From CAIUGU01 sp040080215 (lineage in GTDB: Bacteria > Pseudomonadota > Gammaproteobacteria > Steroidobacterales > Steroidobacteraceae), in the NCBI GenBank assembly GCA_040080215.1, contig JBEBIT010000001.1, forward strand, positions 62,001-126,000: a DNA stretch of 64,000 nt, written 5' to 3'. Below the pieces are notes generated by a model that was given only the letters and a program-made list of their open reading frames with translations, was not told the origin of the DNA and ran no database searches. Below are positions 25,971 to 37,400 of this stretch, piece after piece; the stretch's first letter is position 1; each line of letters starts with the position of its first letter. Both the position numbers and the translations under genes were made by a program.

Positions 25971-26168
25971 CTACTTCTTCACCGCACACGTATTCATCCC
26001 GATGATGCTGTACAGCGGGCAATAGCCCATTGCGGCCGTAAGCAGCGGAACGAGGCCGATGAGCCCGAAGTAGCGGGCGCTGCCTTCGCCGATGAACAGA
26101 TAACTCAGGATGACGAGACCGATGATGACGCGGACGACACGGTCGGCACTTCCTACATTGGCATTCAT
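25971..26168 (-). CDS. DUF2892 inner-membrane protein
   Basis: A 65-residue protein with two hydrophobic spans and the DUF2892 pattern (MNANVGSADRVVRVIIGLVI, GLVPLLTAAMGYCPLYSIIG). The family is common as a free protein or fused to rhodanese domains (YgaP), where it binds sulfur-handling partners. Cys50 in YCPLY is the conserved one. It stands alone, convergent with the DUF1501 gene. Confidence 0.88.
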   Translation of the reverse strand: MNANVGSADRVVRVIIGLVILSYLFIGEGSARYFGLIGLVPLLTAAMGYCPLYSIIGMNTCAVKK

Positions 26169-26315
26169 GGGACACCCTCCTGGTGGGCATACGGATACAT
26201 ACTCGACACAGTGCGCCTGGTTCCGTTGCTTCGGTAGCGTTGGTTGCCGAAGTCGCTACGTGTTCTCCGCAACTGCCGCCGCAGCAGGGTTCGCGCACCT
26301 GCTACGCTTTCCGCC

Positions 26316-27068
26316 ATGAGCGAGACAAAGAAGGTCCTGTTGATCACCGGCGGCACGCGGGGAGTGGGCGCCGCCACCGCCCGGCTTGCGGCGGCGCAAG
26401 GGTGGTCGGTATGCATCAACTACCTGCAGGATGAACCGGCTGCCTCTGCGCTGAGCCAGGAGATCCGGAACAGCGGCAACACTGTCCATGCATGCCGTGC
26501 AGATGTCGGCAAGGAAGCAGATGTCGTGCGGCTGTTTGCGGAGTGCGACGCCGCGCTGGGCGCTGTCAGCGCGCTGGTCTGCAACGCCACGTCGCCCGTT
26601 TCCCGATTGCCTGTCGATCATCTGGAGGGCAGTCTCGCCAAACGGCAGCTCGATACCGCGGTGCTTGGCAGCTTGCTGTGCGTGCGTGAGGCCGCGCATC
26701 GCATGTCGAGACGTCGAAGCGCGAGCGGGGGCTCGATCATCTTCGTCACGCCGCAGGTCCTGCGCTCCGTGGGGGCAGAACAGTCTGCTGAAGAAGCGGC
26801 GATCACGGCTGCGCGCGATGCGCTGACCACCACGCTTGCCAAAGACCTGCACGTCGATGGCATTCGCGTAAACACCGTGAGACCCGCCGCACCCAGGGTC
26901 ACCAACTGGAGTGGTGGACTCACCAATCGCACCGATCGCGCCGTCGGCCCCATGGCCATGGACTTAGGCACCTATGCGGACGAGGCCGCGAAGCAGATCC
27001 TGTGGCTGATTTCGGATGAGGCAGACAGGACGACGGGAGCGAGGGTGGAGGTTCCGCACAAGGAGTAA
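26316..27068 (+). CDS. SDR-fold protein lacking the catalytic Tyr/Lys
   Basis: A 250-residue short-chain dehydrogenase fold. The start MSETKKVLLITGG places the NAD(P) motif TGGTRGVGAAT at its usual position; an earlier in-frame start at 26244 adds an unrelated leader. In most family members SS...YxxxK supplies the active site. Here the region reads GSIIFVTPQVLRSVG and SAEEAAITAARDALT, with neither the serine nor the YxxxK pair. The cofactor and dimer helices (AKDLHVDGIRVNTVRPA) remain. It may be a non-catalytic paralogue or use another chemistry. Confidence 0.82.
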   Translation: MSETKKVLLITGGTRGVGAATARLAAAQGWSVCINYLQDEPAASALSQEIRNSGNTVHACRADVGKEADVVRLFAECDAALGAVSALVCNATSPVSRLPVDHLEGSLAKRQLDTAVLGSLLCVREAAHRMSRRRSASGGSIIFVTPQVLRSVGAEQSAEEAAITAARDALTTTLAKDLHVDGIRVNTVRPAAPRVTNWSGGLTNRTDRAVGPMAMDLGTYADEAAKQILWLISDEADRTTGARVEVPHKE

Positions 27069-27070
27069 AC

Positions 27071-27305
27071 CGGCCACTTCTGGTGGCACCGGCAAGGGAG
27101 CAACCGGCCAACTCCGTTGGCAAATGGCCTCCGGCACATGGCCGACTTCGTCAGCAAATGGCCTGTCGGCAGGTCAGAGTCGGAGTAGAGAGTTCACGAC
27201 TCCCCATCTGGCCTGACGGTAGTCCATTTGCCAACAGAGTTGGCTTTATCCTCGAAGAGGACTTCCGCCGTTAGGCCATTTGCCAACGGAGTTGGCCGGT
27301 CGCTC
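27071..27305. repeat. Intergenic repeat cluster R4 with a perfect 28-bp inverted repeat
   Basis: The stretch 27103-27130 is the exact reverse complement of 27273-27300. Between the arms lie several AAATGGCCT-type copies and the TTTATCCTCGAAGAGG unit (27245) of the wider family. It lies between convergent genes (SDR and ahpF), so a terminator role is possible. Confidence 0.85.
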
Positions 27306-27312
27306 CTTCTTT

Positions 27313-28878
27313 CTACGCCGCCTTCGACACCACCGGCGAGCGGATCAGATGATCAAACGCGCCGAGCGACGCCTTGGCGCCTTCTCCCATGGCGATGATG
27401 ATCTGCTTGAAGGGCACGGTGGTGCAGTCGCCGGCGGCGAAGACGCCAGGCACGGAAGTCTGGCCGCGGGAGTCGACTTCGATCTCGCCGCGCGGGGACA
27501 GCTTCACGACACCCTTCAGCCAATCGGTGTTCGGCACGAGACCGATCTGGATGAAGACGCCTGCGAGCTCCACGTTGTTGACGACGCCAGACTGCCGGTC
27601 CTTGTAGCGCAGGGCATTGACGCGCTGGCCGTCGCCCGTGATCTCGGTTGTCTGTGCGCTGGTGATGATGGTGACGTTGGGCAGGCTGTTGAGCTTGCGC
27701 GTGAGTACGGCGTCGGCGCGCAGCTGTGCGTCGTACTCGATCAACGTCACATGGCTGACGACGCCGGCGAGGTCGATCGCGGCTTCTACGCCCGAATTGC
27801 CGCCGCCGATCACGGCGACGTGCTTGCCCTTGAACAGCGGGCCGTCGCAGTGCGGGCAGTACGCCACGCCGCGGTTGCGGTACTCCTTCTCGCCGGGCAC
27901 GTTGATCTCGCGCCACCTTGCACCCGTGGCCAGGATGACGGACTTCGATTTGACGGAGGCACCGCTCTCGAACCGGATTTCAATCAGGTCGCCAGGAACC
28001 AGCGCGACGGCGCGCTGCAAGTTCATGATGTCCACGTCGTATGACCGCACGTGCTGCTCGAGCGCCGTCGCAAGCTTGGGTCCTTCGGTCTCCTGCACGG
28101 AGATGAAGTTCTCGATGGCCATCGTGTCGAGCACCTGGCCGCCGAAGCGCTCCGAAGCGACGCCGGTGCGGATGCCTTTGCGTGCGGCGTAAATCGCGGC
28201 AGCCGCGCCAGCAGGCCCGCCGCCGACCACAAGCACATCGAAGGGTGCCTTGGCGCTGACCTTTTCCGCTTCGCGCTTCACCGCGCCGGTGTCGAGCTTG
28301 GCGACGATCTCCTCGAGGCCCATGCGGCCCTGGCCGAAGGCCACGCCATTCAGGAAGACAGTCGGCACCGCCATGATCTGGCGCTGGTTGACTTCGTCCT
28401 GGAACAACGCGCCGTCGATCATCGTGTGGCGGATGTTCGGGTTCAGCACTGCCATGAGGTTCAACGCCTGCACGACGTCGGGACAGTTCTGGCAGGTCAG
28501 CGAAATATAGGTTTCGAAGGCGAACTCGCCTTCGAGGGAACGAATCCGCTCGAGGACCTCTGCATCGGCCTTCGGCGGGTAGCCGCCCGTCTGCAGGAGT
28601 GCGAGCACCAGGGAAGTGAATTCATGTCCCATCGGCAGCCCCGCAAAGCGGATGCGCGACGCTGCACCGGGCGCGCCAACCGAGAACGACGGCTTTCTTT
28701 CCGCATCGTCGCGGCGCACTTGCACCGAGATCAGTCCGGACAAGCCGGCGATGTCATTGAGCAGCTCGAGCGTCTCGCGTGACGCATCACTGTCGTCGAC
28801 CGATGCGATCAGCTCGATGGGCTGGGAGACCCGTTCGAGGTAACCCTTCAACTGTGTCTTCAGGTTGGCATCTAGCAT
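27313..28878 (-). CDS. ahpF: Alkyl hydroperoxide reductase subunit F
   Basis: A 521-residue flavoprotein that passes electrons from NADH to AhpC. The N-terminal double thioredoxin-fold domain carries CQNCPDV near residue 130. The FAD domain has GGGPAGAAAA near 215, and the reductase active site is CPHCDG near 340. A second nucleotide motif GGGNSG follows. It is downstream of ahpC with a strong hairpin between them. Confidence 0.97.
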   Translation of the reverse strand: MLDANLKTQLKGYLERVSQPIELIASVDDSDASRETLELLNDIAGLSGLISVQVRRDDAERKPSFSVGAPGAASRIRFAGLPMGHEFTSLVLALLQTGGYPPKADAEVLERIRSLEGEFAFETYISLTCQNCPDVVQALNLMAVLNPNIRHTMIDGALFQDEVNQRQIMAVPTVFLNGVAFGQGRMGLEEIVAKLDTGAVKREAEKVSAKAPFDVLVVGGGPAGAAAAIYAARKGIRTGVASERFGGQVLDTMAIENFISVQETEGPKLATALEQHVRSYDVDIMNLQRAVALVPGDLIEIRFESGASVKSKSVILATGARWREINVPGEKEYRNRGVAYCPHCDGPLFKGKHVAVIGGGNSGVEAAIDLAGVVSHVTLIEYDAQLRADAVLTRKLNSLPNVTIITSAQTTEITGDGQRVNALRYKDRQSGVVNNVELAGVFIQIGLVPNTDWLKGVVKLSPRGEIEVDSRGQTSVPGVFAAGDCTTVPFKQIIIAMGEGAKASLGAFDHLIRSPVVSKAA

Positions 28879-28903
28879 GGTGGCATCCAGTGTTGCTGTG
28901 CGG

Positions 28904-28943
28904 GGTGGCCGCGCCGGCAGGATCTCCGGCAGGCGCGGCCACC
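28904..28943 (-). terminator. Hairpin between ahpC and ahpF (possible attenuator)
   Basis: GGTGGCCGCGCC (28904-28915) and GGCGCGGCCACC (28932-28943) pair perfectly over 12 bp with a 16-base loop. No T-run follows on the minus strand. It lies 29 bases after the ahpC stop and 26 bases before the ahpF start, so it may lower ahpF relative to ahpC or protect the ahpC message. Confidence 0.6.
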
Positions 28944-28971
28944 AAGGGACTCAATCAACAAGCACGAACGA

Positions 28972-29535
28972 TCAGATCTTGCCGACCAGGTCGAGCGACG
29001 GCGCGAGCGTGGCCGCACCGGGCGTCCACTTGGCCGGGCAGACTTCGCCCGGGTGCGAGGCGACGTACTGGGCAGCCTGCACCTTGCGCAGCAGCTCCTT
29101 CGCGTCACGGCCGATGCCGTTGTCGTGCACTTCGAGGATCTTGATCCTGCCTTCCGGGTTGATGACGAACGTGCCGCGCAGCGCGAGGCCTTCTTCCTCG
29201 ATCATCACTTCGAAATTGCGGGACAGCAGTCCGGTCGGATCGGCGACCAGCGGGTACTGCACCTTCTTGATCGTGTCCGACGTGTCGTGCCATGCCTTGT
29301 GCGTGAAGTGTGTATCGGTCGAAACACCGTAGATTTCGACGCCCATCTTCTTGAACTCGGCGTAATGGTCGGCGAGGTCGCCCAGTTCAGTCGGGCACAC
29401 GAACGTGAAGTCGGCCGGATAGAACACGAACACGGACCACTTGCCCTTCAGGTCCTCGTTCGTGACGGTCACGAACTTGCCGTTGTGGTAGGCATTGGCC
29501 TTGAACGGTTTGACTTCAGTATTGATCAGCGACAT
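28972..29535 (-). CDS. ahpC: Alkyl hydroperoxide reductase subunit C (peroxiredoxin)
   Basis: A 187-residue 2-Cys peroxiredoxin that reduces hydrogen peroxide and organic hydroperoxides. Peroxidatic Cys47 sits in FTFVCPTEL, and the resolving cysteine is in GEVCPAKW near residue 166. The length matches E. coli AhpC. First gene of ahpCF, behind a candidate OxyR site at 29602-29638. OxyR itself is encoded at 33602. Confidence 0.97.
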   Translation of the reverse strand: MSLINTEVKPFKANAYHNGKFVTVTNEDLKGKWSVFVFYPADFTFVCPTELGDLADHYAEFKKMGVEIYGVSTDTHFTHKAWHDTSDTIKKVQYPLVADPTGLLSRNFEVMIEEEGLALRGTFVINPEGRIKILEVHDNGIGRDAKELLRKVQAAQYVASHPGEVCPAKWTPGAATLAPSLDLVGKI

Positions 29536-29571
29536 AGCGGGATTCCTCGAGGAGTATTTGGTACGGGGGTC

Positions 29572-29638
29572 ATGTTAGGGGGGCACCGCACCATATAGGA
29601 AGTGAATGGTTGCGATGGGAGCGATAGGGAAGGACTAT
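29572..29638 (-). promoter_or_regulatory. ahpC promoter with candidate OxyR site
   Basis: OxyR contacts four tetramers spaced by 7 bp (ATAG-N7-CTAT-N7-ATAG-N7-CTAT). On the plus strand 29602-29638 reads GTGA-N7-CGAT-N7-ATAG-N7-CTAT: two perfect tetramers, one with three matches, one poor. A -10-like TAACAT lies at 29577-29572 on the minus strand, putting the site just upstream of the -35 region, where OxyR activates. Confidence 0.5.
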
Positions 29639-29659
29639 CGGTAAGAATTGCAAGACGGC

Positions 29660-29930
29660 GGTCTTCGGCCGCAGGTAGGCCTGCCGGCAGGATGGGCGAG
29701 CGCCAGGTAGGTCTGCCGACAAGCCAGAGGCAGACGGTCCATGAGTGGGCGCAGGCGCCAAGTCACACCCGAATTCAGCGGCTCCGCGACTGCTTTTTGT
29801 AGTCCGCGTCTGACTTGCCGGTAGGCCTACTTGGGGACATGTGCCCTGGCCCAAGGGCACGGAGTCACCCTACTTGCCGGCAGGCCTACTTGCGGACCTG
29901 TGCCGTGGCTGCAGGGCACACAGTCCGCCG
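29660..29930. repeat. Intergenic repeat cluster R5
   Basis: About 270 bases between ahpC and the ABC-F gene made of short GC-rich palindromic pieces: GTAGGCCTGCCGGCAGG, CTTGCCGGTAGGCCTACTTG and CTTGCCGGCAGGCCTACTTG recur in both orientations, plus GGGACATGTGCCCTGG and a related copy near 29895. It shares the CTTGCC/GGCCTAC pieces with R2. No coding frame here looks real. Confidence 0.7.
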
Positions 29931-29945
29931 TCCCCGTCGATCCGC

Positions 29946-31547
<1,602 letters not shown>

Positions 31548-31618
31548 CGTTTATCCGGTCAATAACAGGGGCCGGGCCGATATGGGGTCGGCCAGCGAAA
31601 ATCAAACACTCGGTTCGG

Positions 31619-32839
31619 TCAATTCGTGGCGGAAGCAGGCGCCCTGAAGGGTGCCGTCAGTACGCGCTCCGCAAGAAGCGCGGACACTCCGCAAACCGCC
31701 ATGACACAGGCCAGCGGCCACGCCGAGCCATCGTGCCAGGCGCTCATGATGACGCCCACGATGGTTGCGAACACGAACTGCACGGAACCCGAGAGTGCCG
31801 ATGCCGTGCCGGCGCGATGGCCCTGCCTGGCGAGCGCCAGAGCCATCGAGTTCGGGTTGATGTACCCGAGGCTGCCGACGTACATGAAGAAGCCGGCCGA
31901 CAGGAAAGCGAGGGGCAACCAGCCTGCGAAGGCCAGCGCAGCGAGGCCAAGGCCCGCCACTGCCGGCACGACCACCGACTTGTGCAGTACCCGGGTAGCG
32001 CCGAACTTGCCGACCAGACGCCCGTTGATCTGGCTGCCCAGGATGAAGCCGGCGGCATTCGCGCCGAAGAACCAGCCGAAATTCTGCGCCTGGACGCCGT
32101 AGATCTCGATCAGCACGAAAGGCGAACCGGCGATGTACGCGAACATGCCGGTGATGGCGGTGGCGCCGACCAGCGCATACCCGACGAACGAGCGGTCCTT
32201 CAGCAGCTGGCCGTAGCTCTTGAGCACGGACGGTACGCTCAAGGGAACCACGTGCGCGGGATTGCGGGTTTCATCAAGCAGGAAGTACACGCCGACCAAA
32301 GCCAGCGTGCTCGCCGCCGAGAGGAAGTAGAAGATCCACTGCCAGCCGAGCTGCGTCAGCACCCATCCGCCTGCCAGCGGCGCGACGATGGGCGCGATCC
32401 CCATCACGAGGATCAGACGCGAGAACAGTCGTGCCGCCGCGGCACCCGTGGCGCAATCCCGGATGATCGCCATCGTGACGACCATCGCAGCGCAGCCGCC
32501 CAGGCCCTGCAGGAGACGGAACGTCGCCAGCTGCGTGACATTCGTGCTCGATGCGCAGCCGAGCGCCGCCAGCGCAAACAGCGCGAGCCCGAAGTAGATC
32601 GGCGGCTTGCGGCCGAAGCGGTCGCTGATCGGTCCGTAGAAAGCCTGTCCGACGGCCAGGCCGATGAAATAGGTGGCCAGCGTCAGCTGCAGCGACCCGC
32701 TCGCGGCACCGAACTCCCGCTCGATGGTCGGGAAGGAGGGCAAATACATGTCGATGCTCAAGGGGCCAAGACCGATCATGGCGCCGAGCAGCAGCACAAC
32801 CCTCGCAGGCAGGGGGGTAGAAGAAGTCTCTTGAGTCAT
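31619..32839 (-). CDS. Bcr/CflA-type MFS drug efflux transporter
   Basis: A 406-residue transporter with 12 hydrophobic spans. The start MTQETSSTPLPARVV at 32839 precedes TM1; longer in-frame extensions run antisense through the upstream region and are rejected. Motif A is GPISDRFGRKPP between TM2 and TM3, and SIDMYLPSFPTIEREFG after TM1 is typical for the Bcr/CflA subfamily. Probable proton-driven export of drugs or metabolites; the substrate cannot be read. Confidence 0.9.
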   Translation of the reverse strand: MTQETSSTPLPARVVLLLGAMIGLGPLSIDMYLPSFPTIEREFGAASGSLQLTLATYFIGLAVGQAFYGPISDRFGRKPPIYFGLALFALAALGCASSTNVTQLATFRLLQGLGGCAAMVVTMAIIRDCATGAAAARLFSRLILVMGIAPIVAPLAGGWVLTQLGWQWIFYFLSAASTLALVGVYFLLDETRNPAHVVPLSVPSVLKSYGQLLKDRSFVGYALVGATAITGMFAYIAGSPFVLIEIYGVQAQNFGWFFGANAAGFILGSQINGRLVGKFGATRVLHKSVVVPAVAGLGLAALAFAGWLPLAFLSAGFFMYVGSLGYINPNSMALALARQGHRAGTASALSGSVQFVFATIVGVIMSAWHDGSAWPLACVMAVCGVSALLAERVLTAPFRAPASATN

Positions 32840-33073
32840 GGCCTGGAGCAAATCGGCAGGTAGCCCGGAGCACCCGCTTGGGGCGCAAGGGGTGCGCATC
32901 ATGCCACTCAAGCGTCCCGCCCGACAGGGGGACGTAGCGCCCCGGTTTCGCATGGCCGGCGGTTCGGCCAGAATAGGCGCCTGCCAGGAGCCCGGCATTG
33001 TCATATTATCCATTTTAATCAGATGCTTGTGATCCCTCTGTGGCACGAGCAATCCGCGCGAGGTTGGCCCGTC

Positions 33074-33556
33074 ATGCCCTCTTTCGACATCGTTTCCGAA
33101 CTCGACCTGCACGAGGTCACGAACGCGGTAGACCAGGCGACCCGCGAACTGGAAACGCGGTTCGACTTCCGGGGCACCAAGTGCCGGTTCGAGCAAGCCA
33201 AGGAAATCATCACGCTGGTCGCCGAGGCCGATTTCCAGCTCAAGCAGCTGCTCGACATCCTGAAGCTCAGGCTGACCAAGCGGGGCATCGACATCGCCTG
33301 CCTCAAGATCGACGATCCGGTCATCAACCTGGCCACCGCGAAGCAGGTGATCACGTTGCGGCAGGGTGTCGAAGCCGAGCTCGGCAAGAAGATCCAGAAG
33401 CTCATCAAGGAATCGAAGCTGAAGGTGCAGGCGGCGATCCAGGACAAGAAGGTGCGCGTGACGGGCAAGAACCGCGACGACCTGCAGGCCACCATCGCCC
33501 TGGTCCGCGGCGGCAAGCTCGACATGCCGGTGCAGTTCAACAACTTCCGCGACTGA
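33074..33556 (+). CDS. yajQ: YajQ family nucleotide-binding protein
   Basis: A 160-residue YajQ protein (MPSFDIVSELDLHEVTNAVD, ELETRFDFRGTKC, KNRDDLQATIALVR, ending LPVQFNNFRD-like). The length is exactly that of the family. Relatives bind tRNA/GTP in E. coli and cyclic di-GMP in Xanthomonas, where they act with a LysR regulator. Interestingly a LysR-type gene (oxyR) follows 45 bases later. The ATG at 33074 gives the family start. Confidence 0.95.
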   Translation: MPSFDIVSELDLHEVTNAVDQATRELETRFDFRGTKCRFEQAKEIITLVAEADFQLKQLLDILKLRLTKRGIDIACLKIDDPVINLATAKQVITLRQGVEAELGKKIQKLIKESKLKVQAAIQDKKVRVTGKNRDDLQATIALVRGGKLDMPVQFNNFRD

Positions 33557-33601
33557 CCGGGGCACGGGCTTTCACCGGCCCCTATCCGCTAGACTTCGTC
33601 C

Positions 33602-34498
33602 ATGAATCTCCGCGACTTCCGCTATCTCGTCGCACTCGCCGACACGCGCCACTTCGGGCAGGCCGCGACGCGCTGCCACGTCAGCCAGCCCACGCTCTCG
33701 GCGCAGATCAAGAAGCTCGAGAACTATCTCGGCGTCGATCTGATCGAGCGGCAGCCCCGCCGCATTGCGCTGACGGACATGGGCGTGAAGGTCGTCGAAC
33801 GTGCGCGCCGCCTGCTGGCGGAAGCCGACGAGATCCAGGCGCTGACGCGCAAGGAAGGCGACCCGCTCGCCGGCAAGCTTAAAGTAGGCCTGATTCCGAC
33901 CATCGGTCCTTATCTGCTGCCGCTCGTCGCGCGCAAGCTGCACAAGCAGCTGCCGAAGCTGCAGCTCATGCTGTACGAGTACCAGACCGCAGTGCTGCTG
34001 GAACGCCTGCACAAGGGTGAAATCGACGTTGGCATCCTGGCGTTGCCCGTCGACATGGACGGACTCGAATCGCAGAAGCTGTACGACGAGGACTTCCTGC
34101 TCGCCGTACCGTCCGACCATCCGCTCGCCAAGAAGGCCCGCGTCAAACCCGAGGATCTTCCCGGCGAGACGCTGCTGCTGCTCGAGGACGGCCACTGCCT
34201 GCGCGACCAGGCGCTGGCCGTGTGCAGCCGCGTGGATGTCCAGGAGAGCCTGGACTATCGCGCGACGAGCCTCGAAACGCTGCGCCAGATGGTGGCTGCC
34301 GGACTCGGGGTCACGCTGCTTCCTGCGCTGGCCGCGAGCGGTCCGTTCGCATCGAACCGCAGCCTTACGCTGAAGCCCTTCGCGAGTCCCGTGCCGACTC
34401 GCACCGTGGGTGCCGTCTGGCGCAAGAGCAGCACCCGCACCGCCGCCATCAAGGCAATCGGCCACCTCATTCACGCGACGATGACCGACAAGACATGA
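33602..34498 (+). CDS. oxyR: Peroxide-sensing LysR regulator OxyR
   Basis: A 298-residue LysR regulator. The helix-turn-helix is near residues 18-45 (FGQAATRCHVSQPTLSAQIKKLE pattern). The redox cysteines lie at exactly 199 and 208 (GHCLRDQALAVC), the same numbering as E. coli OxyR, so disulfide sensing of peroxide is well supported. Its stop overlaps the start of the lipase-CHAT gene (ATGA), which couples their translation. A likely target is ahpC at 29535. Confidence 0.95.
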   Translation: MNLRDFRYLVALADTRHFGQAATRCHVSQPTLSAQIKKLENYLGVDLIERQPRRIALTDMGVKVVERARRLLAEADEIQALTRKEGDPLAGKLKVGLIPTIGPYLLPLVARKLHKQLPKLQLMLYEYQTAVLLERLHKGEIDVGILALPVDMDGLESQKLYDEDFLLAVPSDHPLAKKARVKPEDLPGETLLLLEDGHCLRDQALAVCSRVDVQESLDYRATSLETLRQMVAAGLGVTLLPALAASGPFASNRSLTLKPFASPVPTRTVGAVWRKSSTRTAAIKAIGHLIHATMTDKT

Positions 34499-37400
34499 GC
34501 GATACTCCGCCCGCAAGCAGAGCCGGCCCCGTCATCCGCTTGGGCAGCCTGCATGACGAGCAGGTGATCGCGTGGCTGCGCAGCGGAGAACACGAAGCCG
34601 CTCTAACCGCCAATTTCGGTGAAGCGGAGTACCGCGAGCTGCGTCGCCTCGCGCAGAGCGCGGCCAGGCGGCGTGTCCGCGGCGGGCCGCGCGTGCTGAT
34701 CCTGCCCGGCATCATGGGTTCGAAGATCGGCACCCCCGGCCGCGTGAACGACGATGTGCTGTGGCTTGACCCGATCGAAGTCATCGCCGGCAAGCTCACC
34801 GACCTCGCATTGCCGGGGGGCAGGAAGCTGCAGCCGCTCGGCGTGATGCTGTTTGCCTACCTGAAGTTGAAGCTGTCACTGCAGATAGCCGGCTTCGACG
34901 CGAGCTTCCATCCCTTCGACTGGCGACTCGGGCTCGACCAGCTCGGCAAGACGCTCGGCGAGCGCATTGCCGGCGAGCGCGCGGGCTCGGTGCGACTGGT
35001 GGCGCACAGCATGGGCGGACTGGTCGCGCGCGCTGCGCTGAACGGCCCGCATGGCAAGCGGATCGCGCAGCTCATCCAGCTCGGCACGCCGAACTACGGT
35101 TCATTCGCGCCCGTGCAGGCGCTCCGCGCCACCTATCCCACGGTTCGCAAGATCGCCGCGCTCGACCAGCATCACACCGCCGAACAGCTTGCTGCACAGG
35201 TGTTCAGTACGCTGCCCGGGCTGTACCAGATGCTGCCTGCGCCGGACCGGCATCCCTCGCTCGATTTCTTCGACCCGCGTTCGTGGCCGAACGATGACAC
35301 GACGCCGGATGCCGGCATGCTCGAGGAAGCACGCCGCGTGCGCGACCAACTCGCCCCTGCCGACGAGCGCTGCTGCCTGATCGTGGGCGTGAATCAGGAG
35401 ACGGTCGTCGGCGCACGCCGCGTGAAGGACTCGTTCGAGTACACGCTGAGTCGCGACGGCGACGGGACGGTGCCACGGGCGCTCGCCGAATGGCCGAACG
35501 CCCGCATGTGGTATGCCGAAGAAACGCACGGCGGCCTGCCGAACAGCACCCTGGTGGCATCCGCCGTCGTTGACCTGCTGAAGAAGAACGATACGAAGCG
35601 ATTGCCGTCCAGCGTGTCACGCAAGCGGGGCGCGGTTGTCGGCAAGGTCAGGGACTCCGTGTTGCGACAGCGCGTCTCCCGCAAGATCCGCTGGACCGAC
35701 CTGTCGCCGGAAGCACGCCGCCGTTTCCTGGAGCCTGTCATTTCTCCGGAATTCCTCGGACAGACGCCGGGCGACGCTGCAGCGATTGCCGTGGCTCAGC
35801 CGCGACTGGTCGACAGCCGGCAGCGCCGTCGCACGCTCGAGATTCGCCTGGCCTGCGGCAGCATCGCGGAAGTGCAGTCAGAGGCGATCGTGCTGGGCGT
35901 ATTCAGCAGCGTCGAACCCGGCGGGGCTGCCGCTGCCATCGACAAGCAGCTGGACGGTGCGATCAAGGAGTTCACGCTGCGCCGCATGTTCTCCGGCAAT
36001 CGCGGTGAGGTATTCGTGCTGCCGGCGTCGCGAAGCCGCCTCAGTGCGGAACTGGTCCTGCTCGCTGGACTCGGCGACTTCGACCGCTTCGATGCAGACG
36101 CGCAGCAGTTCGTGGCCGAGAATGTCGTCCGCACCTTTGCCCGCACCCATGTCGACGAGTTCGCAACCGTACTGCTGGGCGGCGGCTCGGGTGTCAATGT
36201 CGAGACAGCCCTTGCCAGCCAGCTGGCCGGGTACTTCCGCGCCCTGAAGGAAAGCGACCCTGACCGACGCCTGCGGCGGATCACGCTGGTGGAGTTCGAC
36301 CGGACCAAGTGCGCCGCCATCCGGGAGGCGTTGTTCAAGTTGTCGGCCACGCCGTTGTTCGATGACATCGAAGTGTCGTTCGACGAGGTCGACCTGCCGG
36401 TGACGGCCACCGAGCCCCTAGTCCGCGCGACGGCGCGCGGCAAGAAGCAGCAACGTTTCGCCTACCTGATCGTGTCGCAGGACACGTCGCAGCCGAAGGT
36501 CCTTTCCTTGCGTGCCTCCGTGCTGACCTCGGGTTCGAAGGCTGCCGTGCTGACGGGTACCAAGCAGATCCCCAAGCGGCAGCTCGACGAGCACCTGCGT
36601 CGCATCGAAGGCAGCGACTTCACGGCGAAGCGATTGTCGGGTTATGGTGAAGTGCTGGGCGCGATGCTGCTGCATCGGGATGTATTGCAGGCACTCGACA
36701 CCGTGAAGGCCCATCACCTGGTCGTCGTGCACGACAATGCCGCAGCGGCCTATCCGTGGGAGACGCTGTGCGTGAACGGCCGGTTTCCCGCCGCCGATGC
36801 CGGCCTTAGCCGGCGCTATGCGGCCGAGAACCTCTCCGTCGCGCGCTGGCGGGATGCAAGGCGCCAGGACGCCACGCTCGATGTGCTGCTCGTGGTCAAC
36901 CCGACGGGGGATCTCGAAGGCGCGGCTCGGGAAGGCGATCGGGTGCAAATGCTGCTCGAGAAGCGGCAGGACATCCGCATCGTCAGGATCGAAGGCAGCG
37001 ACGCAACGCGCGAGCGTCTGCTCGAGGAGTTCCGCTCCGGGCGCTACGATGTCCTGCACTACGCCGGCCATGCCTTCTTCGACGCCGAGCAGCCCGGTCG
37101 CAGCGGCATCGTGTGTGCGGACCAGAAGGTGCTGTCCGGCCCGGACCTCGCCACTGTCTCCGAATTGCCGGCCCTTGCGTTTTTCAATGCCTGCGAAGTC
37201 GGGCGACTCCGGGCGGGCCAGCGTTTTGCCGGTCGTGCCGAGGAACGGTTGCGCCGCAATGCCAGCCTCGCCGAAGCCTTTCTGCGCGGCGGCGTGGCCA
37301 ACTATGTCGGTACGTACTGGCCGGTGGGCGATGAAGAAGCAGGCACGTTCGCCGCCACGTTCTATCGGGCACTCGTTCGCGGCGACTCCGTGGGCAACGC

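Noticed and set aside
29660..29930. CRISPR-like array
   Set aside because: Repeats are short, irregularly spaced, palindromic and in both orientations; no spacer/repeat regularity and no cas genes.
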